This document shows, piece after piece, positions 30,100 to 38,130 of a DNA stretch of 64,000 bases. The stretch lies in contig NZ_JAAXYH010000001.1 of NCBI RefSeq assembly GCF_012911865.1, positions 496,001-560,000 on the forward strand. The letters are read 5' to 3'. The translations under genes and the position numbers were made by a program. This stretch comes from Shewanella salipaludis (GTDB lineage: Bacteria > Pseudomonadota > Gammaproteobacteria > Enterobacterales > Shewanellaceae). The notes under the pieces were generated by a model that worked only from the letters and a program-made list of their open reading frames with translations, ran no database searches and was not told the DNA's origin. The stretch's first letter is position 1, and the number at the start of each line of letters is the position of its first letter.

Positions 30100-31041
30100 T
30101 CAGTGCGGGCTTTCACCCTGGGCCGCGGCCGCCAGATCCGCTTGCAGCCAGGGCACCAATGCCTGCCAGACGCAGTCGACCGCCTTGCTGCGGGCGGCTT
30201 TGCCCAAACAGAGCAGGTGTATCGGCGACGTCTCTGGATGTTGCCAGTTGCCGAGGATCGGCTGCAACAGCCCCAGTGCCAACTCCCTCTGCACCAACAG
30301 AAGGTCGAGCATCACTATCCCCTGATCCATACAGGCCAATTCGACCAGGGTGCGGCCATCATCCACGGCGATCGCCTCCTCCACCACCTGGGTCTCTATC
30401 CGGCCATGCTCATCGGCAAATGACCAATGATTCAAGGCGACATCCCGATTCTTGAAGACGATACACTGATGCTGTTTGAGGTCATCCGGGGTTGCCGGGG
30501 TGCCATGTTGCTGCAGATAGCCAGGGCTCGCCACCCAGGCCCAGGACTTCTGGCCGACGCGCCGGGCGATGAGCGATGAGTCCGGCAGGTGCCCGACCCT
30601 GAGTGCCAGATCTACCCCGGTGGCAATCAGATCCACCACACTGTCATCCAGGCTCAGGTCGATAGTCACCTCAGGATACCGGCGGCGCAACTCCGCCACC
30701 CGCGGCAGCAGGAAGCGCTGCCCCAGTAAGGTCGAGCTGCTGATCTTCACCCTGCCTATGGGTTTATGTTGTTGTTGCAGCCGTAACTGCTCTGTGTTGT
30801 CCAAGAGTGCCGTCAGCCCCTGGGTCGCCTCCAGCAGGGACAGGCCGGCCTCCGTCAGTCTGAGCTGGCGGGTGCTGCGCTGCAACAGCCGCTGCTCCAT
30901 GTATTGCTCCAGCTGCATCACCTTCTTGCTGACCGAGGAACGGGGTAATGCCAGCTCAGTGGCGGCGGCCTGAAAACTGCCCAGGGAAGCGACCAGGCGA
31001 AAGACATAGAGATGTGGCAGGTGTTGATGCAGTTGTATCAT
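30100..31041 (-). CDS. LysR-family transcriptional regulator
   Basis: A 313-residue LTTR. The N-terminal winged helix-turn-helix covers residues 8-65 (LVASLGSFQAAATELALPRS, then SSVSKKVMQLE). The substrate-binding domain follows (about 92-300), of the sub-group with GRVKISSSTLLGQRFLLP and GVDLALRVGHLPDSSLIARR. It is divergent from an SDR gene with 103 bases between the starts, the classic arrangement in which the regulator controls both genes. The effector is unknown. Confidence 0.9.
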   Translation of the reverse strand: MIQLHQHLPHLYVFRLVASLGSFQAAATELALPRSSVSKKVMQLEQYMEQRLLQRSTRQLRLTEAGLSLLEATQGLTALLDNTEQLRLQQQHKPIGRVKISSSTLLGQRFLLPRVAELRRRYPEVTIDLSLDDSVVDLIATGVDLALRVGHLPDSSLIARRVGQKSWAWVASPGYLQQHGTPATPDDLKQHQCIVFKNRDVALNHWSFADEHGRIETQVVEEAIAVDDGRTLVELACMDQGIVMLDLLLVQRELALGLLQPILGNWQHPETSPIHLLCLGKAARSKAVDCVWQALVPWLQADLAAAAQGESPH

Positions 31042-31144
31042 GGCTAAATTCGCATTTGAGAAACAAAGTGTTTATCCATTCCCATCTTATGGGAAACAAT
31101 GATTTTCATTATGCTGGGTTTCACTCGGAAAACACAAAGGATAA

Positions 31145-31882
31145 ATGATGGAAAGCAAAACGATTTTAATCACGGGGGGGACTGCCGGCATAGGCCTGGC
31201 GGCGGCCAGTCATTTCTGCCGACAAGGACACAGGGTCATCATCACAGGGCGCGACAGCCAGAGGTTGGACGAGGCGCTGAAGACGCTGGACTACAGGGCG
31301 ACCGGGGTGCTGTGTGACAGCGGCAACATGGCGCAGATCCGGCAGTTGCAACAGACACTGGCCAAGGAGCGGATCTTGCTCGATGCCCTGGTGTTGAACG
31401 CCGGGGTGTTTCATCCGGGCGAGTTCGCGGCCTGCACCGAGTCCCAGTTCGATGCCACCATGGATGTCAATCTCAAGGGGCCCTTCTTCACCCTGCAGGC
31501 CCTGTTGGGACAACTGGCATCTCCCGCCAGCGTGATCTTCATCTCCAGCCTGGCCGTCGAGAAGGCCTTCGCCGGCACCAGTGTCTACAGTGCCAGCAAG
31601 GCAGCGTTCGAAGCCGCCGCCAGGGTGCTGAATCAGGAACTGGCTCCCGCGGGGATCCGCATCAACAGCATACGTCCGGGTGTTACGGCAACTGAGATCC
31701 AGGCCAAGGCGGGCATGACAACAGAGGAAATCCATGCCCTGGCCGACGGCTTGGCCGCGACTCCCCTCGGGCGGATACTGCGGGTCGAAGACATAGTGCC
31801 TGCCATCGACTACCTGGTATCGGATGCCGCCATTGGCCTGCGCAACGCCCACATCAGCATAGATGGCGGCTATTCGCTCTAG
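31145..31882 (+). CDS. Short-chain dehydrogenase/reductase (SDR)
   Basis: A 245-residue classical SDR: TGGTAGIG (cofactor), NAG, catalytic Ser in FISSLAV, YSASK and the C-terminal DGGYSL. The ARG in ITGRDSQRL after strand 2 suggests NADP(H). The substrate is not predictable. AAAGG lies four bases before ATG 31145 (seven before the second ATG at 31148). It is divergent from the LysR gene, which probably regulates it. Confidence 0.85.
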   Translation: MMESKTILITGGTAGIGLAAASHFCRQGHRVIITGRDSQRLDEALKTLDYRATGVLCDSGNMAQIRQLQQTLAKERILLDALVLNAGVFHPGEFAACTESQFDATMDVNLKGPFFTLQALLGQLASPASVIFISSLAVEKAFAGTSVYSASKAAFEAAARVLNQELAPAGIRINSIRPGVTATEIQAKAGMTTEEIHALADGLAATPLGRILRVEDIVPAIDYLVSDAAIGLRNAHISIDGGYSL

Positions 31883-32135
31883 TTCGTGTTATTGCGGCTC
31901 AACTGACTTAGGTCATACGGCTTAAGTTATTACAACTCAAGTAAAACATCTTAAGTATCAGCAGCATAGGTTTAGCCGCCTCATCCCACCACAGGACCCC
32001 GCCACAGGTTCCTGCCTCACAAATTGAATTTTTATTCTCAAAATATGCACAATTGACATTATCACCCCGGGGAATTTTCTAACCTCCATGCAATTTAGTG
32101 CATTTATATTCACATTTCGAGTTAATGAGCTGAGA

Positions 32136-32678
32136 TCAAGCGCCGCCCTTGGTTCCCCAGGGATCCAGGGGGTCGGTCGAAGGCTTGCGCCCCTCGGTTC
32201 CGGGACGGCTGCCGGGAGCCCTGGAATGAGCCGCTGCCTGATGACCGCCGCGCTTGTTGAATCCAGAGTCACCCCTGTTTGACTTATTGGCGCCTGACTT
32301 ATTGAAGCCGGAAAGCGCTTCATAGTCGGCACTGGCCTTGGCCTGCATCTGGGCGATGGACTCCAGGGTCAACACCATGGGATTGCGGGGGACTATGCCG
32401 GCAGCGAAGCCGCGCTCCCTGGGTTTCAGCTCATACTGGGCGGCACTGGCCTTGGGCATGCGCTTGAAACGATAGAGGTAGAAGTTCTCCAGCTTCTCCC
32501 GCGCCCACTCCGTCTTCTTCAGGAACTTGAGGCTGCTCTCGAGCGTCGGGTTAGTGTTGAAGCATTCCAGCTTCAGCGCCGCATATAAAATCTTCCAGCC
32601 ATAGAAATCGACCAACTCTGAGAGCAGCAGCTCGAGTTTCAGGCCATGTAATGGGTTGTTCTGTTGCATTTCTATCAT
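32136..32678 (-). CDS. DUF2132 (VF530-type) protein with basic, disordered tail
   Basis: A 180-residue protein. Residues about 5-72 match the DUF2132/VF530 fold: NNPLHGLKLELLLSELVDFY, CFNTNPTLESSLKFL, then WAREKLENFYLYRFK. VF530 of Vibrio fischeri is a small putative DNA-binding protein of known structure. The remaining 100 residues are Gly/Ser/Arg/Lys-rich and probably unfolded, longer than in the family type. I choose ATG 32678 (GGA seven bases upstream) over ATG 32684 and over a frame reaching 32960, which would overlap the AraC gene. Confidence 0.75.
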   Translation of the reverse strand: MIEMQQNNPLHGLKLELLLSELVDFYGWKILYAALKLECFNTNPTLESSLKFLKKTEWAREKLENFYLYRFKRMPKASAAQYELKPRERGFAAGIVPRNPMVLTLESIAQMQAKASADYEALSGFNKSGANKSNRGDSGFNKRGGHQAAAHSRAPGSRPGTEGRKPSTDPLDPWGTKGGA

Positions 32679-32847
32679 GGACATTCCAAATTCAGCCGCT
32701 TGGCCGAGCTTATTGTATGGGTATTGTATGAGCAGTGTGTGGCTATAGTACCGGATTGGCGTGCCCCATAGGCTAAACATGAGGGGCCGAAGGCATGATA
32801 ACGGTAAACCGCCGAAACGCCTCGGATTAAATGCAGCATGTCCTTGG

Positions 32848-33855
32848 CTAAGCCAGCCAATGATGGAAATAGGCGGGTAACTGCCCTGTCCAGCGTTTGA
32901 ATGAGCGCCGGAAATTGCTCGCATCGCTAAAGGATAAGGCACTGGCAATGCTATGTGCATCCTGCCGCTCTGTGGCGAGATAATATAAGGCTCTGATTAA
33001 ACGTGTTTCGTCGGCGAGCTGGCCGAAACTCAGCTGCATTTCCCCGAGGCGGCGCTTCAGGGTCGCGGGGCTCATCTCCAGCTTAGCCGCCATCTGCGGC
33101 AGACTCAGATTGTCGCGCATGAGATGGATACGTATACCGCTTGCCAACCCGCGTCTCGCATCGCTCGCCAGCAAAGCATAGCGGGGGGACTGCAACAGCC
33201 CTGGTTCCCGAAATGCAGCCAGCAGTGGCTGCTGCATGAAGGTTTTGGCCATAGACACACGACATAAGGGCGCATCGAAACTGATTTCAGTGCCGAAATA
33301 TTTATAATACTGGGCCAAATTTGCCGGTGCGCCGTAGGGGAAACTCAGGCGACCTTGCCAGCTCTGGCCCATCAATTGTTTACAACTGGCGACGAGGGAC
33401 GACAGGCTTAGCTCGATGAAAAACTGCTGCCGCTGATGACACCCCAGATCCAGGCTGAGCAAAAAATGCGTTTCGCTGTCACCTTGCCAGCGCCAGCATT
33501 GCAGCCAGGGTTGGGTCAGCCAATGATATTTATACCAGAAGAGGCCGAGGGCATTGAGATCCCTGGCGTAAAAAAGCCCTGTTGTCAGGGCACCACTCTG
33601 TGAAGGCAGCCACATCTGCCCCAGCAAGAAGCTTAAATCACCGCTCGTCCACATGGACAGTGCATTATCCACCAGCCTCAGCAGTTGTTTGGGGCTGACA
33701 AAGTGTCCCGGCTTGCGAATATCCGGGCTAAAAATGCCCGTTCCCCGCAGCAGCTTGTGGCAATCGAACCCCCGTTGTTTAAACAGGCCGACCAGGCTCA
33801 CCACCAGCAACTGACTGTCGACACACTTATCTTGCCAGGTTGCTAATCTTTTCAT
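32848..33855 (-). CDS. AraC-family transcriptional regulator
   Basis: A 335-residue regulator of the OruR/arabinose-binding-type group. Residues about 20-215 form the ligand-binding domain and 235-335 the double helix-turn-helix: LSLPQMAAKLEMSPATLKRR, then the second motif HSIASALSFSDASNFRRSFK with WTGQLPAYF. Its ATG directly abuts the TAG stop of the upstream membrane GGDEF-like gene, so the two are co-translated. This suggests that c-di-GMP sensing and transcription control are linked. Confidence 0.88.
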   Translation of the reverse strand: MKRLATWQDKCVDSQLLVVSLVGLFKQRGFDCHKLLRGTGIFSPDIRKPGHFVSPKQLLRLVDNALSMWTSGDLSFLLGQMWLPSQSGALTTGLFYARDLNALGLFWYKYHWLTQPWLQCWRWQGDSETHFLLSLDLGCHQRQQFFIELSLSSLVASCKQLMGQSWQGRLSFPYGAPANLAQYYKYFGTEISFDAPLCRVSMAKTFMQQPLLAAFREPGLLQSPRYALLASDARRGLASGIRIHLMRDNLSLPQMAAKLEMSPATLKRRLGEMQLSFGQLADETRLIRALYYLATERQDAHSIASALSFSDASNFRRSFKRWTGQLPAYFHHWLA

Positions 33856-34890
33856 CTATAGCCGCTCTTGCTGCGAACCTTCCTGCAGACAGCCCCTGCC
33901 GCGCATGGTTTTTTGTTGTGACATTTTTTCATTCAAGCTAAGCAGCAGCCCCAGCGCTTCCGTCTTCAACGGATACTCGGTCGCGATCTCCCTTGGCGGT
34001 GGCAACACCCAAGCGACGGAGGCGTGGCACCCCAGAGTGCGGATCCCTTGTCGCAACTGCTCCGCCATGGTGCTCACCAGCGGCGCTATGGCACCGTTGA
34101 GCAAGATCACGAAGCTATCTCCCGCGTAGCGGCACACAAGATCTTGGCTTCGCAACTGACTGCTCAGCCACTGCGCCACCTCGGACAACAGACGATCCCC
34201 CTCCTCCATGCCCTGACGCTGATTCACTTGATGAAAATGATCTATGTCGAGCATCAGCAATCCCAGCGGCCGATGACTGGCCAGTTGCCGGGTCAGATGC
34301 AGTTCAAACGTCTTGGCATCATTGAGCAAGGTTAAACCATCGGTCAGATGATGCTGGCGATAGAACTGCTCGCGGGTCCTGAGCTGGCGATTGACGACCT
34401 CCTGCTCGTCGCGCCACAGCCACAGGCCGCAAGTCAGGATGACTAAGCCTATGGGCGTCGGCATTTTTTCAAACCAGTTATAGATGGGCACGGCTTTCAC
34501 CACAAACATCTCGTCGAGCAAGTCCAAGAAGCAACCCAGGCAATAGCAGGCCAGCCCCAGTACCAGGAGATTGGTCACCCGTCCCCGGGGACGGGCCGAT
34601 AGTATGACCATCAGCCAGCACATGCCGAGTACGAACAAGGCGCCTTCGGTGGCAATGTCAAGCCAATCCACCTGTGCCAGTGCTTTCGTCGGGGCTGCTT
34701 GCCATAGCAAGAGGGGCACGACAAAGATGATCAATAGACTCACGCCATACACCCCAAGCAACTTCAGTTGCTTGGCCGAATAATCCTGATGTGTCACTGC
34801 CGTACGGCTCCTTAGAGGCATCGCGATAGACGTCCCTGCATGAATGTCGGAACCGAACGCTAGCGGATAAAGATGACAATTTAGTGACAT
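33856..34890 (-). CDS. Membrane GGDEF-domain protein with degenerate active site
   Basis: A 344-residue protein with about four membrane helices (residues 45-175) and a C-terminal GGDEF-fold domain (about 180-330, from LTDGLTLLNDAKTFELHL). The catalytic signature reads AGDSF instead of GGDEF, losing the catalytic glutamate, so cyclase activity is unlikely. The inhibitory-site motif RSQD sits exactly five residues upstream, so it may still bind c-di-GMP as a receptor. ATG 34890 gives an N-terminal leader before the first helix; ATG 34821 is an alternative. It abuts the AraC gene downstream. Confidence 0.85.
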   Translation of the reverse strand: MSLNCHLYPLAFGSDIHAGTSIAMPLRSRTAVTHQDYSAKQLKLLGVYGVSLLIIFVVPLLLWQAAPTKALAQVDWLDIATEGALFVLGMCWLMVILSARPRGRVTNLLVLGLACYCLGCFLDLLDEMFVVKAVPIYNWFEKMPTPIGLVILTCGLWLWRDEQEVVNRQLRTREQFYRQHHLTDGLTLLNDAKTFELHLTRQLASHRPLGLLMLDIDHFHQVNQRQGMEEGDRLLSEVAQWLSSQLRSQDLVCRYAGDSFVILLNGAIAPLVSTMAEQLRQGIRTLGCHASVAWVLPPPREIATEYPLKTEALGLLLSLNEKMSQQKTMRGRGCLQEGSQQERL

Positions 34891-35243
34891 CGGGCGTTAA
34901 CCATGACGGCGGCAAATTAGCTCAGCCAACAGGCATTTTTTCGCTTGTCTACCCTTAGCCAGCGGCTGGAAGCGTCGGCGGCAGATATCGCCCAGGGCCA
35001 AACCTGAGAAATGAGGAGACATGAAGCGCAATAGCCGCTGCGGCATCCAGCCCAATGGCTTACCTGTTGACACAGGCCAATCTCCTCGGGAAGGCAGCGT
35101 CATTTCGGCTCAGCCTCTACCTGAACCGCCCAGGCTTGCGCAATTTCAGCGGGGTTGGCAGTCGCAAAAAAACTCACGTCACAAATCTGACATTTACTCG
35201 CTATACCTTTGCCGCAACTTGATTCTTACCAGAGGAACTGAAC
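34891..35243. other. Intergenic region before the phytate receptor
   Basis: A 353-base divergent region. It should hold the promoters of the membrane GGDEF-like gene and the TonB receptor. A minus-strand open frame of 68 codons (34897-35103) has no recognisable features. The only structured signal I see is the Pho-box-like pair near 35177. Confidence 0.5.
35177..35194 (+). promoter_or_regulatory. Candidate Pho box of the receptor-phytase operon
   Basis: CGTCACA-AATC-TGACATT resembles two direct PhoB half-sites (consensus TGTCATA or TGTCACA) eleven bases apart, followed after seven bases by a TATACC -10-like element at 35202. The match is imperfect; the call leans on the phosphate-related genes downstream. 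Confidence 0.35.
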
Positions 35244-38012
35244 ATGGATTTTCGCACGCCGCTGTCGGCTATGACACTCGCTCTGATGGCCGCAGGTCTC
35301 AGCGCCAATGCCTTGGCTGTTGGCAAACTCGAAGGCAATGTCCGCGACCAGAATACCCGGCAGCCCTTACCCGGTGCCAGCGTCACCATTAAAGAGCTCA
35401 ACCTGAGCCAACAGGTGGGACGCGACGGACGCTTCTTCTTTGTTGGCCTTAATGATGGCGAATACACTTTGCAGGTCAGTTATTTAGGCGCTGCTCCCTC
35501 GCAGCAGAGTATCAGGGTTGATGATGATCGCACCACCCAGGTGGAATTGGTGCTGGCCCCAAGAGGGGTCGAACACATAAGGGTTGTCGGTCAGCAAGGA
35601 GCCTTAAGCCAGTCCATGAACCGCCAACGGGGCGCGGACAATCTGCTCAGCGTGGTCAGTGCCGATGTGCTGGGCAATTTCCCCGACAGTAACATCAGCG
35701 AATCACTGCAGCGGGTGCCGGGTCTGTCGATAGAGCGCGATCAGGGCGAAGGCCGTTTCGTACGGGTGCGTGGCATGGCGCCCGACTACAACTCAGTGTC
35801 CATGAATGGCGTGCGTTTGCCCTCTCCCGAGAGTGATCGTCGCGCCGTCGCCTTGGACGTGGTGCCATCGGACTTGTTGCAATCGGTCGAAGTGAGCAAG
35901 ACCTTGACGCCGGATATGGACGCAGATGCCCTGGGCGGTGCCATTGAAGTCAAGAGTCTGTCGGCGTTTGACCGGGATGATACTTATCTCAATCTCAGTG
36001 CCGAGGTGAGCCAGGACACCCTGACAAACAACACCAATCCTAAGTTGGCCGTCAGTTACAGCGATATCTTCGCCGAAAACCTGGGCATTGCCCTAGGTGT
36101 CAGCTGGTATGACAGAGACTTTGGTTCAGATAACGTCGAGACAGGTGGCAAATGGACCTTCGTCGATACCCTTGACAAGGATAAGCTTGGCTATGGCGAT
36201 GCCGCGCTTTCATCCATAGATCAGCGGGCTTACCAAATCAACCGCGAACGCTTGGGCATAGGCATTAATTTCGACTATCACCCGAGTGATGACACAGATT
36301 TATACCTGCGCAGCTTATACAGCGAATTTGATGATACCGAAACCCGCAACAGCGCCAAAACCAAGTGGAAGTCGCCGCAGCAGGCAGAGGTATTAAGCAA
36401 AGGCAAGACCACACGTTCGCTTAAATCCCGCCGCGAGAACCAGAACATAACCTCTATTGTCGCGGGCGGCGAATCACGCTTCGCGCTATGGACCCTGGAC
36501 TATCAGGCCAGCCATAGCACCGCCAGCGCCGAGAAGCCGCGCAACCTCGCCGGAGCCGACTTCGTTGCCAAGCTGGACGACACCGGCTTTCGCGATAGCC
36601 ACAAACCCAAGGTTATAGCCCCGGCAAGCTACTATCGGGTAGATGCCTTCGAGCTCGATGAAATTGAAATTGCCACTGCGCAAGCCAAAGATACCCTCAA
36701 CAGTGTCCAATTCGATCTCAGCCGCCAACTCAGCTTGGGCGCTTATCCCGTCGCGGTGAAAACCGGCGCAAAAGTCAGCCGTCGTGATAAGTCCAATCGT
36801 GCCGATGTGTGGATTTACGGCGATCTTAGGGATCAGGGCGTAACTGATGAGGCGCTTTCACTCGGCCAATACAGTGGCGGCGATGTCGATTACAGCCTCG
36901 AACGCTTCGGTCCTGGCATAGAGGCTGCTCCCCTGTGGGACGTGATCGAAAGCCTGGATGCCGATGTCAACAGAGATGCCATCGAATCCAGCATCAATGA
37001 CTTCGATATCAGGGAAAAGGTGAATGCGGCGTATCTCATGGGACACATAGACATAGATAAGATGCGTATTCTCACCGGGCTGAGATTCGAACAAAATGAG
37101 TGGGATTCCAGGGGACATGGCTTCGATGGCATCAGTGGCGAGTTTGCCGATGTCGACAACCAGAGTGATGAAAACCATTGGCTGCCGGCGCTGCACCTCA
37201 CCTATCGTCACTCGGACACTACCGTGCTGCGCGCCGCCTGGACCAATACGCTGGTGCGACCAACATTCGGCCAGCTCGCACCTGGCTATCTGAAAGAGGA
37301 AGGTGACGGCGACATAGACTTGAGCTTCGGTAATCCCCATCTGGCGTCACTGGAATCGATGAACCTGGATCTCAGCCTCGAGCACTACTTCGGCAATATC
37401 GGCCTGCTCTCCGCTGGGTTGTTTTACAAAGACATAGATAATTTCATCTACCAAGCGGACTTGGCCGGTCGCGGCGATTATGTCGATGCCCACAGCGCCG
37501 TGACCTTCGTCAATGGCGATAGCGCCCACATCTATGGGGTCGAGTTGAGTTATGTGCAGGAGTTCAGCTTCTTACCCGAGCCCTTGAACGCCTTGGTGCT
37601 CAATTCTAACCTCACCTATACGGATTCGGCGGCCAGCATCAGCTGGAATGATGGCGACCTAGTGCTCAAGCGTGATATTCCAATGCCGAGCCAGTCCGAC
37701 ATTACCGCCAATCTGTCACTGGGATACGAGGACAGCTACGCCAGTGTCTGGTTGTCGGCGGCCTATAAATCTGAATATTTACAAGAAGTCACAGAACTCA
37801 ATGACGAGCGTCATGACCTGTATACGGATACGCATTTGCAATGGGACTTGGTGGCCAAGGCGCACCTGACCACTCGCCTGAGCTTGTACTTCAAGGGGGT
37901 AAATCTCACAGATGAGCCCTATTACAGTTACACGGGTAACCCAGACTACAACGCCCAGTATGAAACCTATGGCCGCACTTTCCAGCTGGGGATCCAATAT
38001 GTCAATTATTAA
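35244..38012 (+). CDS. TonB-dependent receptor with carboxypeptidase-like N-terminal domain, phytase-associated
   Basis: A 922-residue outer-membrane receptor. Signal peptide about residues 1-25 (cut after ANALA). Residues 28-108 form a carboxypeptidase-regulatory-like beta domain (LEGNVRDQNTRQPLPGASV). The plug (about 115-240) has FPDSNISESLQRVPGLSIER and VRVRGMAPDYNSVSMNGVRL. The barrel ends in GIQYVNY. This is the TonB-Xanth-Caul type common for polymer or phosphorylated-substrate uptake. The phytase starts 118 bases downstream on the same strand; receptor-phytase pairs are known in Shewanella relatives and suggest uptake of phytate or its breakdown products. Confidence 0.88.
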   Translation: MDFRTPLSAMTLALMAAGLSANALAVGKLEGNVRDQNTRQPLPGASVTIKELNLSQQVGRDGRFFFVGLNDGEYTLQVSYLGAAPSQQSIRVDDDRTTQVELVLAPRGVEHIRVVGQQGALSQSMNRQRGADNLLSVVSADVLGNFPDSNISESLQRVPGLSIERDQGEGRFVRVRGMAPDYNSVSMNGVRLPSPESDRRAVALDVVPSDLLQSVEVSKTLTPDMDADALGGAIEVKSLSAFDRDDTYLNLSAEVSQDTLTNNTNPKLAVSYSDIFAENLGIALGVSWYDRDFGSDNVETGGKWTFVDTLDKDKLGYGDAALSSIDQRAYQINRERLGIGINFDYHPSDDTDLYLRSLYSEFDDTETRNSAKTKWKSPQQAEVLSKGKTTRSLKSRRENQNITSIVAGGESRFALWTLDYQASHSTASAEKPRNLAGADFVAKLDDTGFRDSHKPKVIAPASYYRVDAFELDEIEIATAQAKDTLNSVQFDLSRQLSLGAYPVAVKTGAKVSRRDKSNRADVWIYGDLRDQGVTDEALSLGQYSGGDVDYSLERFGPGIEAAPLWDVIESLDADVNRDAIESSINDFDIREKVNAAYLMGHIDIDKMRILTGLRFEQNEWDSRGHGFDGISGEFADVDNQSDENHWLPALHLTYRHSDTTVLRAAWTNTLVRPTFGQLAPGYLKEEGDGDIDLSFGNPHLASLESMNLDLSLEHYFGNIGLLSAGLFYKDIDNFIYQADLAGRGDYVDAHSAVTFVNGDSAHIYGVELSYVQEFSFLPEPLNALVLNSNLTYTDSAASISWNDGDLVLKRDIPMPSQSDITANLSLGYEDSYASVWLSAAYKSEYLQEVTELNDERHDLYTDTHLQWDLVAKAHLTTRLSLYFKGVNLTDEPYYSYTGNPDYNAQYETYGRTFQLGIQYVNY

Positions 38013-38130
38013 TCCCGCTGATAATGGGTGCGCCAAATACAGTGTCACGGTTCGGGAACCGAAATCAGCCGTGGCTCATGTGAAAGCCCCATTGTTCGAG
38101 ACAGCCAAAATCCAAACGAAGAATAGCCTC

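Noticed and set aside
34897-35103. 68-codon minus-strand open frame upstream of the phytate receptor
   Set aside because: Arg/Leu-rich, no recognisable motif and no clear ribosome site; probably non-coding regulatory DNA.
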